NCBI RefSeq assembly: GCF_009557055.1
Contig: NZ_CP045649.1
Location: forward strand, 1,463,501-1,527,500
Length of the DNA: 64,000 nucleotides
Origin: Nocardioides sp. dk884
Lineage (GTDB): Bacteria > Actinomycetota > Actinomycetes > Propionibacteriales > Nocardioidaceae
Reading direction: 5' to 3'
Of the stretch, positions 49,969-58,442 are shown in pieces. The notes under the pieces were generated by a model. That model had not been told where the DNA came from. It did not search any database and saw only the letters and a program-made list of their open reading frames with translations. Every line of letters starts with the position of its first letter. The first letter of the stretch is position 1. Position numbers and translations under genes: made by a program.

Positions 49969-50964
49969 GTGCAGCACGGTCGCAAGCGATTCATCAGTGC
50001 CCTCGCCGGCACCGGACTCATCGGGGCCATCGCGTTCAGCCCCTCGACCCCGGCCCACGCCGAGCCCGACATCGACGATGTCAAGGAGCGGGTGGACCGG
50101 CTCTACCACGAGGCCGAGCAGGCTTCGGAGCGCTACAACGACGCCAAGCTCGAGCTGACCGACCTCCAGGGCGACCTCACCTCGCTGCGCGCCGACGAGA
50201 AGCGGCAGGACCAGCGCCTCTCCGGCGTGCGTGACCAGGTCGCCGACTCGATCGTGACGCAGTACACCGGCCAGGGCCTCTCGGCCGCCGGTGAGGTCTT
50301 CGTCTCCGACGACCCCGGCGCCTTCCTCGCCTCGCTCACCACGATGGCGGCGTTCAACGACCTCCAGGGCCAGCTGCTCGGCAGCTACAGCACCGAGGTC
50401 AAGGCCCTCGAGCTGCGCCGCGCGGCCACCGAGAGCCGGATCGCCAAGGTCGCCGAGACCAAGGAGGAGATGGCCGAGGAGAAGGCGGCCATCGACGAGA
50501 AGTTCGACGAGGCCCAGGCCCTGCTCGACCGTCTCGAGGCGGAGGAGCGCGAGGCGATCGTCTCGCGCAGCACCTCTCGCGAGGATGCCCCCGCCCCCGC
50601 GAGCGTCCCGAGCTCGGGACGCGCCGGCGCGGCGATCCAGTACGCCATGGCGCAGGTCGGCGACGCCTACGTCTACGGCGCGGCAGGCCCCAGCGCCTTC
50701 GACTGCTCCGGACTGACGATGATGGCGTGGGCCCAGGCCGGCGTCTCGCTGCCGCACTCCTCGAGCGCGCAGTTCTCCTCGGGCCCCCGGATCTCCGAGG
50801 GTGACCTCCAGCCCGGCGACCTGGTCTTCTACTACAGCCCGATCAGCCACGTCGGCATGTACATCGGCAACGGCCAGATCGTCCACGCGGCCAACCCGGG
50901 CAGCGGTGTCACCACCGCGCCGCTGCGCTCCATGCCCTACGTCGGCGCCGTCCGCCCGGGCTGA
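49969..50964 (+). CDS. Secreted NlpC/P60 peptidoglycan endopeptidase (RipA-like)
   Basis: A 331-aa wall hydrolase that cleaves stem peptides. Signal peptide about 1-31 (RKRFISALAGTGLIGAIAFS, cut after AHA), coiled coil about 38-200 (DLQGDLTSLRADEKRQDQRL), Ser/Pro linker, then the NlpC/P60 domain with catalytic Cys246 in SAFDCSGLTMMAW, His in PISHVGMYIGNG and a polar residue in IVHAANPG. GTG 49969 is chosen because it lies just after the riboswitch and gives a full signal peptide; AGGGAG is 11 nt upstream. Equivalent to mycobacterial Rv2190c by position. Confidence 0.94.
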   Translation: MQHGRKRFISALAGTGLIGAIAFSPSTPAHAEPDIDDVKERVDRLYHEAEQASERYNDAKLELTDLQGDLTSLRADEKRQDQRLSGVRDQVADSIVTQYTGQGLSAAGEVFVSDDPGAFLASLTTMAAFNDLQGQLLGSYSTEVKALELRRAATESRIAKVAETKEEMAEEKAAIDEKFDEAQALLDRLEAEEREAIVSRSTSREDAPAPASVPSSGRAGAAIQYAMAQVGDAYVYGAAGPSAFDCSGLTMMAWAQAGVSLPHSSSAQFSSGPRISEGDLQPGDLVFYYSPISHVGMYIGNGQIVHAANPGSGVTTAPLRSMPYVGAVRPG

Positions 50965-50993
50965 TCCGCCCTGGCACCCACGCCGTCCGCGAA

Positions 50994-51025
50994 GGCCGGT
51001 CACCCACGTCGGTGGGTGGCCGGCC
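50994..51025 (+). terminator. Terminator after NlpC/P60 gene, overlapping the next start
   Basis: 14-bp stem 50994-51007 with 51012-51025 (one G.U), GTCG loop, followed by TTTCG. The GTG at 51016, best start of the next gene, is inside the right arm. Confidence 0.75.
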
Positions 51026-52200
51026 TTTCGCTGTGCCTGCTGCTGGCGCTCGTGGCGGGCGTGGCCCTCGTGCTCACCTCGGGCCCGTACGTCGCCCCCG
51101 AGCACGACGAGCGCGGTGCCTCGGCCGGTGCGGTCGACCCGGCCGGCGCCGTGCAGGCGCTCGCCGCGCTGGAGCGGGCGGTCGGGGAGCGGCAGGACCC
51201 CGGGACCGGCCCGGAGGAGGTCGCGCACATCGTGACCAACGCCCGCCGGCTGCGGGTCGCCGACTTCGGCCTGCGCTACGTCGACGCCACCGGACCGGCG
51301 GACGACGAGGGCCGCTGGCGCGCCGCCGTCGAGACGACCTGGCGCTTCGCGGGCTTCGACACGGCCGTGGCCCGCGCCGAGCTCGAGGTGACGTTCCGCT
51401 CCGCCGAGGACGGCGTGGTCGTCGAGTCGGTGGGTGGTGCCGACCGGGCACCGTTGTGGCTGGCCACGCCGGTGCAGGTGCGGCGCACCCCGGAGACCCT
51501 CGTGCTGGTGGCCGAGAGCACCGACGACGCGCCCCGCTACGCCGCGCTGGCCCGCGAGGCGGTGCCCGTCGTACGCCGGGTGCTGCCGGCCTGGCCTGCC
51601 CGCCTGGTGGTGGAGGTGCCGGCGTCCTCGCGCGACCTGGACCGGGCCCTGGGTGCCGAGCCGGGGACCTACGCCGGGATCGCCGCGGTCACCGCCACGG
51701 TCGACGGCTCCCGCGACGCCGCCGCGCCCACCCACGTGCTGGTCAACCCCGAGGAGTACGACCGGCTGCGCCGCTCGGGCGCGCAGGTGGTGATGCGCCA
51801 CGAGGCGGTGCACGTCGCCACCGGCGTGGCCACCAGCTCGATGCCGCTGTGGCTGCTCGAGGGCTTCGCCGACTACGTCGCGCTGCGCGACGTCGACCTG
51901 CCGGTGTCCACGACCGCCGCCCAGATCGTGCGCCAGGTGCGCGAGCGCGGCGCGCCGCGGGCGCTGCCCGACGCCCGTGCCTTCGACGTCGCCAACGGCC
52001 GCCTCGGCGCGGTCTACGAGAGCGCCTGGCTGGCGGCGGTCGTGCTCGCCGAGCGCGCTGGCGAGGCCGGCCTGGTCAGGGTCTACGAGAGCGTGCGCGA
52101 CGGGGAGGACCTCGACGCCGTGCTCGGCAGGCTCGCCGGGTGGGACGTGGACGCGTTGACCGCCGCCTGGCGCGAGCGGCTGCGAGACTTGGCGGCGTGA
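51016..52200 (+). CDS. Membrane-anchored gluzincin-type metalloprotease-like protein
   Basis: A 394-aa protein with an N-terminal signal-anchor (VAGLSLCLLLALVAGVALVL). The C-terminal part has the zinc motif VMRHEAVHVATG (HEXXH near residue 262), with LLEGFADYVALRDVDLP about 22 residues on providing the third ligand Glu, as in gluzincins (peptidase MA-like). The middle is an uncharacterised beta-rich domain (about 60-200). Start is uncertain: GTG 51016 lies within the terminator stem, and internal GTGs would shorten the anchor. It overlaps the M48 gene (GTGA). Confidence 0.8.
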   Translation: MAGLSLCLLLALVAGVALVLTSGPYVAPEHDERGASAGAVDPAGAVQALAALERAVGERQDPGTGPEEVAHIVTNARRLRVADFGLRYVDATGPADDEGRWRAAVETTWRFAGFDTAVARAELEVTFRSAEDGVVVESVGGADRAPLWLATPVQVRRTPETLVLVAESTDDAPRYAALAREAVPVVRRVLPAWPARLVVEVPASSRDLDRALGAEPGTYAGIAAVTATVDGSRDAAAPTHVLVNPEEYDRLRRSGAQVVMRHEAVHVATGVATSSMPLWLLEGFADYVALRDVDLPVSTTAAQIVRQVRERGAPRALPDARAFDVANGRLGAVYESAWLAAVVLAERAGEAGLVRVYESVRDGEDLDAVLGRLAGWDVDALTAAWRERLRDLAA

Positions 52201-53429
52201 CCCCAGAGCACCGGCCGGCAGCGCTCGGCGTGAGCATCGTGGCCGGGCTGCTCTTCGTCGTTCTCGCCGCGTGGCTGGTGCCGTGGGACCCGGTCCCCGG
52301 CGGCGACCTGACCCCGGCCGACCCCGCGGCGTACTTCGGGCCCGAGCACCTCGCGCGCGCCGAGACCTTCACCACGTGGTCGCGGGTGTGGAGCTGGAGC
52401 TCGCTGGCGGTCTCGCTGCTCCTGGCCTGCTGGTTCGGGTTCACCCGGCGTGGGCGCGCGGTCGTCGCGCGCGTGCAGCGCGGGCCGTGGTGGCTCCAGG
52501 TGGTCGCGGCGGTGACCTTCCTCGACCTGGTCGGGCGGCTGGTCACGCTGCCCTTCGGCATCCGGCAGCGCCAGCACCTGCGCGAGTACGGACTCTCGGT
52601 GCAGTCGTGGGGCGGGTACGCCGCGGACCTGGTCAAGGGCGAGCTGCTCGACATCGTCGTGGTCTCGCTGGCGCTGGTGGCCGTGATGGCCTGCGCGCGG
52701 CGGTGGCGGCGTGCCTGGCCGGTGATCGCCGCGGCGGTCGCCGCGACGCTGGTGATGCTCGGCTCGTTCGTCTACCCCCTCGTCGTGGAGCCGCTGTTCA
52801 GCTCCTTCACCGAGCTGCCCGCCGGCGCGCTGCGTGACGGCGTGCTGGCGCTCGCCGAGGAGGAGGACGTCGACGTCGAGGAGGTGCTGGTCAGCGACGC
52901 CTCTGAGCGCACCACGACGTTCAACGCCTACGTCTCGGGCTTCGGCGGGACCCGGCGGGTGGTCCTCTACGACACCCTCGTCGAGGAGCTGCCGCAGGAC
53001 CAGGCGCTCACGATCGTCGCCCACGAGCTGGCCCACGCCCGCCACGACGACGTGCTCGTCGGCTCGGTGCTCGGGGCGACCGGGGCGGCGTTCGGCGTCG
53101 GCCTGCTCGGGCTGGTGCTCGGGGGACGGCGCCGGGCCACCACGCTCGGGGACCCCGCGAGCGTGCCGGTGGTGCTGGCGCTGGTCGCGCTCGCGACGTT
53201 CCTGTCCAGCCCGGTGCAGAACACCATCAGCCGCCAGGTCGAGCTGCGCGCCGACGTCGACTCGCTGCGGGCCACCGAGGACCCGGAGACCTTCATCGAC
53301 ATGCAGGTGCAGCTGATGACCCGTTCGCTGGCCGACCCGACGCCGTGGACGCCCTCGCAGCTGTGGTTCGGCTCCCACCCCACCGGCTGGACGCGGATCG
53401 CGCTCGCGCAGCGGATGGCTCAGGAGTAG
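52197..53429 (+). CDS. M48-family membrane metalloprotease (Ste24/CAAX-protease-like)
   Basis: A 410-aa integral membrane zinc protease. Helices near 12-32, 62-80, 97-115, 148-168 and 180-203 precede a soluble catalytic part with AYVSGFGGTRRVVLYDTLVE and the zinc site IVAHELAHARHDD (HEXXH near residue 276), then helices and VELRADVDSLRATED with the third ligand. The end WFGSHPTGWTRIALAQRM is typical of Ste24-type proteins. The substrate in bacteria is unknown. Its 3' end overlaps the convergent FadD gene by 10 bp. Confidence 0.92.
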   Translation: MTPEHRPAALGVSIVAGLLFVVLAAWLVPWDPVPGGDLTPADPAAYFGPEHLARAETFTTWSRVWSWSSLAVSLLLACWFGFTRRGRAVVARVQRGPWWLQVVAAVTFLDLVGRLVTLPFGIRQRQHLREYGLSVQSWGGYAADLVKGELLDIVVVSLALVAVMACARRWRRAWPVIAAAVAATLVMLGSFVYPLVVEPLFSSFTELPAGALRDGVLALAEEEDVDVEEVLVSDASERTTTFNAYVSGFGGTRRVVLYDTLVEELPQDQALTIVAHELAHARHDDVLVGSVLGATGAAFGVGLLGLVLGGRRRATTLGDPASVPVVLALVALATFLSSPVQNTISRQVELRADVDSLRATEDPETFIDMQVQLMTRSLADPTPWTPSQLWFGSHPTGWTRIALAQRMAQE

Positions 53430-55207
53430 AGCGCGTCGATCTCGCTGCGGTACTCGCGCACGACCTCGCGGCGCTTGAGCTTGAGGCTCGGGGTGAGCAG
53501 GCCGTCCTCCTCGGTCCAGTCGACCGCGAGGATGCGGAACTTGCGGATCGACTCGGCCTTGGAGACCGCGAGGTTGGCCTCGTCGATGGCGGACTGGACC
53601 TCGGCGCGCAGGTCGGGGTCGTCGAGGTGGTCGGCGAGCGGGCCGGTCTTGCCGTTGCGCTCGGCCCAGCGCGGCCAGGTCTCGACGTCGATGGTGACCA
53701 GGGCGGCGATGAACGGCTGCCCGTCACCGACGACGAGGCACTGGCTGATCAGGTGGTGGGCACGCAGGCGGTCCTCGAGCACGGCGGGCGCGACGTTCTT
53801 GCCGCCCGCGGTCACGATGATCTCCTTCTTGCGCCCGGTGATGCGGATGAAGCCCTCGTCGTCGACCTCGCCGATGTCACCGGTGTGGAACCAGCCGTCG
53901 GCCTCCAGCGCCTCGGCGGTGGCCGCCTCGTCGTTCCAGTAGCCGGCGAAGACCTGGCCGCCGCGGAACAGGAGCTCGCCGTCCTCGGCGACGCGGACGG
54001 CGGTGCCGGGGAAGGGGCGTCCCACGGTGCCGATCTTGGTCGCGGTCGGCATGTTGGCCGAGAGGGCGGCGGTGGACTCGGTGAGGCCGTAGCCCTCGAG
54101 GACGGTGAGGCCGACGCCGCGGAAGAAGTGGCCGAGGCGCTCGCCGAGCGCGGCGCCGCCGGAGATCGCATAGCCGCATTGGCCGCCGAGGGCGGTGAGC
54201 AGCTTGGCGTAGACCAGCTTGGAGAACACCGTGTGCTGGACGCGTACGCCGAGCGGGATCCGACCGGCCTCGATGCCGCGGGAGTAGGCGATCGCGACGT
54301 CGGCGGCCCGGTCGAAGATGCGGCCCTTGCCGTCGGCCGCGGCGTTCTGCGAGGCGGTGTTGAACACCTTCTCGAACACGCGGGGCACAGCCAGGAGGAA
54401 CGTCGGACGGAACGACTGCAGGTCGGCCATCAGGTTCGTGGTGTCCGGGGTGTGGCCGATGCGGGCACGCGCCTTGATGGCACCGATCTGCAGGATGCGC
54501 GCGAAGACGTGGGCCAGCGGCAGGAAGATCAGCGTCGAGGCGTTCTTGCCGGAGAACAGCTCGTGGAGCTCATCGACCGCCACGCCCAGCTCGAACATGA
54601 AGTTGCCGTGGGTGATCATGCAGCCCTTGGGCCGCCCGGTGGTGCCGGAGGTGTAGATCAGCGTGGACAGGTCCAGCGGGGTCGCGACCGTGCGCCGCTT
54701 CTCCAGGTCCGCGTCCGCGATGTCGCCGCCCAGGCTGGCGAGCACCTCGACGGCGCCGTCACCGATGGACCAGACGTGGTTGAGCTCGCTCAGCTCGCCA
54801 CGGATCTCCGCGATCCGGGAGAGGTGGTCGGTGCTCTCGGCGATGATCGCGCGGGCGCCGGAGTCCTCGAGGATCCACTGGATCTGGGTCGCGGAGGAGG
54901 TCTCATAGATCGGCACCGACACCGCGCCGGCGAACCAGATCGCGTAGTCCAGCAGGGTCCACTCGTAGCGGGTCTTGGAGAGCAGTGCGACCCGGTCGCC
55001 CGCCTCGATCCCGGCGGCGAGCAGTCCCTTGGCGGTGGCCTGCACCTCGGCGAGGAACTCCGCGGCGGTGACGTCGGTCCAGCCCTCCGGGGTCTGACGG
55101 CTGAAGAGGACCGCGTGGGGCGCCTCCGCTGCGTTGCGCATGACGTCGTCGGTGAGGTTGCCCGTGCTGGGCACCTCGATCGTCATGGGCGTGGAGAACT
55201 CCCGCAC
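53420..55207 (-). CDS. Long-chain acyl-CoA synthetase (FadD15-like)
   Basis: The enzyme activates long-chain fatty acids to acyl-CoA through an acyl-adenylate. The 595-aa protein carries the P-loop STLIYTSGTTGRPKGCMITH, the L/A motifs VLEGYGLTESTA and DGWFHTGDIGEVDDEGFI, and the C-terminal GRKKEIIVTAGGKNVAP with LKRREVVREY. GTG 55207 has AGGAGG 6 nt upstream; ATG seven codons later is an alternative. Gene order matches mycobacterial fadD15 (Rv2187). Confidence 0.95.
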   Translation of the reverse strand: MREFSTPMTIEVPSTGNLTDDVMRNAAEAPHAVLFSRQTPEGWTDVTAAEFLAEVQATAKGLLAAGIEAGDRVALLSKTRYEWTLLDYAIWFAGAVSVPIYETSSATQIQWILEDSGARAIIAESTDHLSRIAEIRGELSELNHVWSIGDGAVEVLASLGGDIADADLEKRRTVATPLDLSTLIYTSGTTGRPKGCMITHGNFMFELGVAVDELHELFSGKNASTLIFLPLAHVFARILQIGAIKARARIGHTPDTTNLMADLQSFRPTFLLAVPRVFEKVFNTASQNAAADGKGRIFDRAADVAIAYSRGIEAGRIPLGVRVQHTVFSKLVYAKLLTALGGQCGYAISGGAALGERLGHFFRGVGLTVLEGYGLTESTAALSANMPTATKIGTVGRPFPGTAVRVAEDGELLFRGGQVFAGYWNDEAATAEALEADGWFHTGDIGEVDDEGFIRITGRKKEIIVTAGGKNVAPAVLEDRLRAHHLISQCLVVGDGQPFIAALVTIDVETWPRWAERNGKTGPLADHLDDPDLRAEVQSAIDEANLAVSKAESIRKFRILAVDWTEEDGLLTPSLKLKRREVVREYRSEIDALYS

Positions 55208-55327
55208 GTGCTTCCTCCTGGTCGGACCGTAGGTGGTCAATGTCGTGCACGTTACCGCCGGGTTCGGCGGTGGCCGCATCCGGTACGCTGCCGACCGCCC
55301 TACCCGACCCGACCCCAAGGGGAACCG

Positions 55328-55768
55328 ATGGCCGAGCAGACCACCTCCTCGATCGTGATCGAGGCCGCTCCGGGCGAGGTCATGGAGGTCATCGGTGACT
55401 TCGAGGCCTACCCCCTGTGGGCCAAGGGCATGCAGGAGGTCCGGGTCGTCGACCCGGGCGAGGACGGCTGGGCCAAGCGCGTCCACTTCGTGCTCGACGT
55501 GGCCCCGATCAAGGACGAGTACACCCTCGAGTACGACTGGGACGGCTACGACGAGGTCACCTGGAACCTCGTCGAGGGCAACATGCTCAAGGCCCTCGAC
55601 GGCGCCTACACCCTGCGTGACCTCGGCGGCGGGCGCACCGAGGTCACCTACCGCCTGGCGCTGGACGTCTCGATCCCCCTGATCGGGATGCTGAAGCGCA
55701 AGGGCGAGAAGATCCTCATCGACACCGCGCTCAAGGGCCTCAAGAAGCGCGTCGAGTCGTCGCGCTGA
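55328..55768 (+). CDS. SRPBCC (polyketide cyclase/START-like) protein
   Basis: A 146-aa lipid-binding-fold protein starting MAEQTTSSIVIEAAPGEVME, with IGDFEAYPLWAKGMQEVRVV and TYRLALDVSIPLIGMLKRKG. Members bind hydrophobic ligands in a helix-grip cavity; none is known here. AAGGGG lies 6 nt before the ATG. It precedes the ArsA-like ATPase as in mycobacteria (Rv2185c-Rv2184c), next to lipid-activating FadD15, which suggests a lipid-related role. Confidence 0.9.
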   Translation: MAEQTTSSIVIEAAPGEVMEVIGDFEAYPLWAKGMQEVRVVDPGEDGWAKRVHFVLDVAPIKDEYTLEYDWDGYDEVTWNLVEGNMLKALDGAYTLRDLGGGRTEVTYRLALDVSIPLIGMLKRKGEKILIDTALKGLKKRVESSR

Positions 55769-55797
55769 GCGCGCCGCCGACGCCTCTCGCCACCGCC

Positions 55798-57012
55798 GTG
55801 CGCATCCTTCTCCTCACCGGCAAGGGCGGCGTCGGCAAGTCCACGCTCGCCGCCGGCACCGCCGCCCTGGCCGCCGCCGGCGGGGCGCGCACGCTCGTGC
55901 TGTCCACCGACGCCGCGCACTCGCTGGCCGACGTGTACGGCGTACCGGTCGGGGCGGAGCCCACCGAGGTGGCACCGCGGCTGTTCGTCCAGCAGGTCGA
56001 CGCCCAGCTCCGCTTCGAGCAGTCCTGGGCCGACGTGCAGCGCTACCTGCTCCAGGTGCTCGACGCGGCCGGGGTGGACAAGGTCGCCGCCGAGGAGCTC
56101 ACCGTGCTGCCGGGCGCCGAGGAGGTGCTGGCCCTGCTCGAGCTGCGGCTGCGCGCCCGCTCGGGGGAGTGGGACGCGATCGTGGTGGACTGCGGGCCGA
56201 CGGCGGAGACCCTGCGGCTGCTCGCGCTGCCCGAGGCGCTGGGGTGGTACATGCGGCGGGTACTGCCCGCGGAGCGCCGCCTCGTGCGGACCCTGCGCCC
56301 GGTCCTGGAGCGCGCCGCCGGCGTCCCGATGCCCGGCGGGGACGTCTTCGACGCCATCGAGCGGTTGCACGCCGAGCTCGCCGAGGTGCACGCGCTGCTG
56401 ACCGGCCCGGGCGCGAGCGTGCGGCTGGTGCTGACCCCGGAGGCGATGGTGCTCGCCGAGTCGCGGCGCACCTGGACCCACCTGTCGCTGTTCGGCTACA
56501 CCGTCGACGGGGTGCTGGCCAACCGGGTCTTCCCCGACGGGGGCGGCGACGACTGGCGCGCCGGCTGGGTGCGCGCCCAGGGGCAGGTGCTGGCCCAGGT
56601 CGAGCAGTCCTTCGCCGGCCTGCCGGTGTGGCGCTCGCTCTATCGGGCCGCGGAGCCGGTCGGCGTCGAGGCGCTGGCCGCCCTGGCCCGCGAGGTGTAC
56701 GACGGCGCCGACCCGCTCGCCGTACCGACCGGCGAGGGGCCGTTCGCGCTGACCCGCACCGAGAGCGGAGCCGTGCTGCGCCTCACGCTGCCGCTGGTCG
56801 AGCGTGGCGAGGTCGACCTCGCCCGCAACGGCGAGGAGCTGGTCGTGACGGTCGGCCCGTATCGTCGGCTGCTGACCCTGCCCTCCGGCCTCGCCCGGAT
56901 GCGGGTCGCCGGCGCGCACGTCGCGGACGGCGCCCTGCGGGTCCGGTTCGCCGAGGGCGGACTCGAGTCCGTCCCGCACCACCCCGACCAGCACACGGAG
57001 GACCACGCGTGA
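55798..57012 (+). CDS. ArsA/GET3-family ATPase
   Basis: A 404-aa P-loop ATPase starting VRILLLTGKGGVGKSTLAAG with the deviant Walker A GKGGVGKST, switch I-like VLSTDAAHSLADVYG and switch II-like AIVVDCGPTAETLRLLALPE. The C-terminal part has an alpha-crystallin-like beta domain (GAVLRLTLPLVERGEVDLAR) seen in actinobacterial ArsA-like proteins. It lacks the arsenite cysteines and no ars genes are nearby, so an arsenic role is unlikely; a targeting or chaperone role is possible. Confidence 0.9.
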   Translation: MRILLLTGKGGVGKSTLAAGTAALAAAGGARTLVLSTDAAHSLADVYGVPVGAEPTEVAPRLFVQQVDAQLRFEQSWADVQRYLLQVLDAAGVDKVAAEELTVLPGAEEVLALLELRLRARSGEWDAIVVDCGPTAETLRLLALPEALGWYMRRVLPAERRLVRTLRPVLERAAGVPMPGGDVFDAIERLHAELAEVHALLTGPGASVRLVLTPEAMVLAESRRTWTHLSLFGYTVDGVLANRVFPDGGGDDWRAGWVRAQGQVLAQVEQSFAGLPVWRSLYRAAEPVGVEALAALAREVYDGADPLAVPTGEGPFALTRTESGAVLRLTLPLVERGEVDLARNGEELVVTVGPYRRLLTLPSGLARMRVAGAHVADGALRVRFAEGGLESVPHHPDQHTEDHA

Positions 57013-57494
57013 GCGGCCCCCACGACGTACCCGGCGAGCACGCCGGCGGACCCGACGGCACCCCCGGACGTGACGACGGCGCCAGTGTCGGCAGCGTCGC
57101 GGAGGAGGCGGCCAAGCTCTTCGGCGCCCTCGCCGGCCTCGCCCGCGAGCACGCGCCCGACCTGGGCGAGGGGCTCTCCGGGCTCGCCGACCACGCCGAG
57201 CGCGCCTCGCAGGAGAGTGACGCGCACGGATCCGGTGATCACGGGGCCGGCGCCTCGGCCGAGTGCACCTGGTGCCCGGTGTGCCGCACGGTGCACCTGG
57301 TGCGCCAGACCAGCCCCGAGGTGCGCGCCCACCTGGCCAGCGCGGTGACCTCGCTGGCGCGGGCGGCGGCGGGCCTGCTCGCCACGGCCGTGCCGGACGA
57401 GGGGCCGACCTCACGCTCGGGGGTCGAGCACATCGATCTCGACGGGGACCCCGACGAGAACCACGACGAGAACCACGACGGAGGACAGCGGTGA
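57009..57494 (+). CDS. DUF5304 family protein
   Basis: A 161-aa protein of unknown function. After a Gly/Asp-rich disordered start, the helix SVAEEAAKLFGALAGLAREH and the motif CTWCPVCRTVHLVRQTSPEV follow, with CXXC likely binding zinc, then HLASAVTSLARAAAGLLAT. The end contains DENHDENHD from a 12-bp tandem duplication (57453-57476). It overlaps the ArsA-like gene and the glucokinase gene by 4 bases each, so all three are coupled. Confidence 0.85.
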   Translation: MSGPHDVPGEHAGGPDGTPGRDDGASVGSVAEEAAKLFGALAGLAREHAPDLGEGLSGLADHAERASQESDAHGSGDHGAGASAECTWCPVCRTVHLVRQTSPEVRAHLASAVTSLARAAAGLLATAVPDEGPTSRSGVEHIDLDGDPDENHDENHDGGQR

Positions 57495-58432
57495 GCCTGA
57501 CCTGCGGCATCGACATCGGCGGCACCAAGATCGCCGGAGGTGTCGTCGACGAGCACGGAACCGTGATCGAGGAGCTGCGCGTCGAGTCGCCGGCGACCGA
57601 CGTCGCCGCGATCGAGGACGCCGTCACCGGGCTGGTCAAGGACCTGGGCTCGCGCCACGACCTGAGCGCGGTCGGAGTGGGCGCGGCCGGCTACATCGAC
57701 CGCGACCGGTCCAAGATCTTCTTCGCTCCCAACATCGCCTGGCGCGACGTGGCCCTGCGCGCCGAGCTCGAGGAGCGCGTCGGCCTGCCGTTCGTGATCG
57801 AGAACGACGCCAACGCCGCGGCGTGGGGGGAGTTCCGGTTCGGCGCCGGCCTCGACACCGACGACCTGCTGATGCTGACCCTCGGCACCGGCGTGGGCGG
57901 CGGGCTGGTGCTCGACGGGTCGCTGTACCGCGGCGGGTTCGGGGTGGGCGCCGAGATCGGGCACCTGCGCGTCGTGCCCGACGGACTGCCGTGCGGCTGC
58001 GGCAACCGCGGCTGCCTGGAGCAGTACGCCAGCGGCTCGGCGCTCGTGCGCGAGACCCGCGCCGCGGTGCGCCGCGACCCCGCCCGCGCCGCCGCCCTGC
58101 TGGAGCTCGCCGGCGGCGACGCCGCGGCGATCGACGGCCCGCTCGTCACCCGGGCCGCCCAGGCCGGCGACGACCTGGCCCGCGCCCGGCTCGCCGAGGT
58201 GGGCCGCTGGCTCGGTGAGGGCATCGCCTCGCTGGCCGCGGTCCTCGACCCGGCCGTCGTGGTGATCGGCGGCGGGGTGAGCGAGGCAGGCGACCTGGTG
58301 CTGGACCCGGCGCGTGAGGCCTTCGACGCTCACCTGCCCGGCCGCGGCTTCCGCCCCAGCCTGACCATCCGCCGCGCCGAGCTCGGCAACCGGGCCGGCA
58401 TGATCGGCGCCGCCGACCTCGCGCGGCGCTAG
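57491..58432 (+). CDS. glkA: Glucokinase, ROK family
   Basis: ATP-dependent glucose kinase. The 313-aa protein has the phosphate motif TCGIDIGGTKIAGGVVDEHG, catalytic Asp in VIENDANAAAWGEFRFGAG, LTLGTGVGGGLVLDG, the glucose-binding GAEIGHLRV and the ROK zinc site CGCGNRGCLEQYASG. Position within a DUF5304/ArsA/PlsC/MacS neighbourhood matches the Streptomyces GlkA locus, where GlkA also mediates carbon repression; that role here is inference. Confidence 0.93.
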   Translation: MSLTCGIDIGGTKIAGGVVDEHGTVIEELRVESPATDVAAIEDAVTGLVKDLGSRHDLSAVGVGAAGYIDRDRSKIFFAPNIAWRDVALRAELEERVGLPFVIENDANAAAWGEFRFGAGLDTDDLLMLTLGTGVGGGLVLDGSLYRGGFGVGAEIGHLRVVPDGLPCGCGNRGCLEQYASGSALVRETRAAVRRDPARAAALLELAGGDAAAIDGPLVTRAAQAGDDLARARLAEVGRWLGEGIASLAAVLDPAVVVIGGGVSEAGDLVLDPAREAFDAHLPGRGFRPSLTIRRAELGNRAGMIGAADLARR

Positions 58433-58442
58433 GACGAGGAGG

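Noticed and set aside
55798-57012. Arsenite-efflux ATPase
   Set aside because: P-loop family is right but arsenite-binding cysteines and ars neighbours are missing; placed as ArsA/GET3-like.
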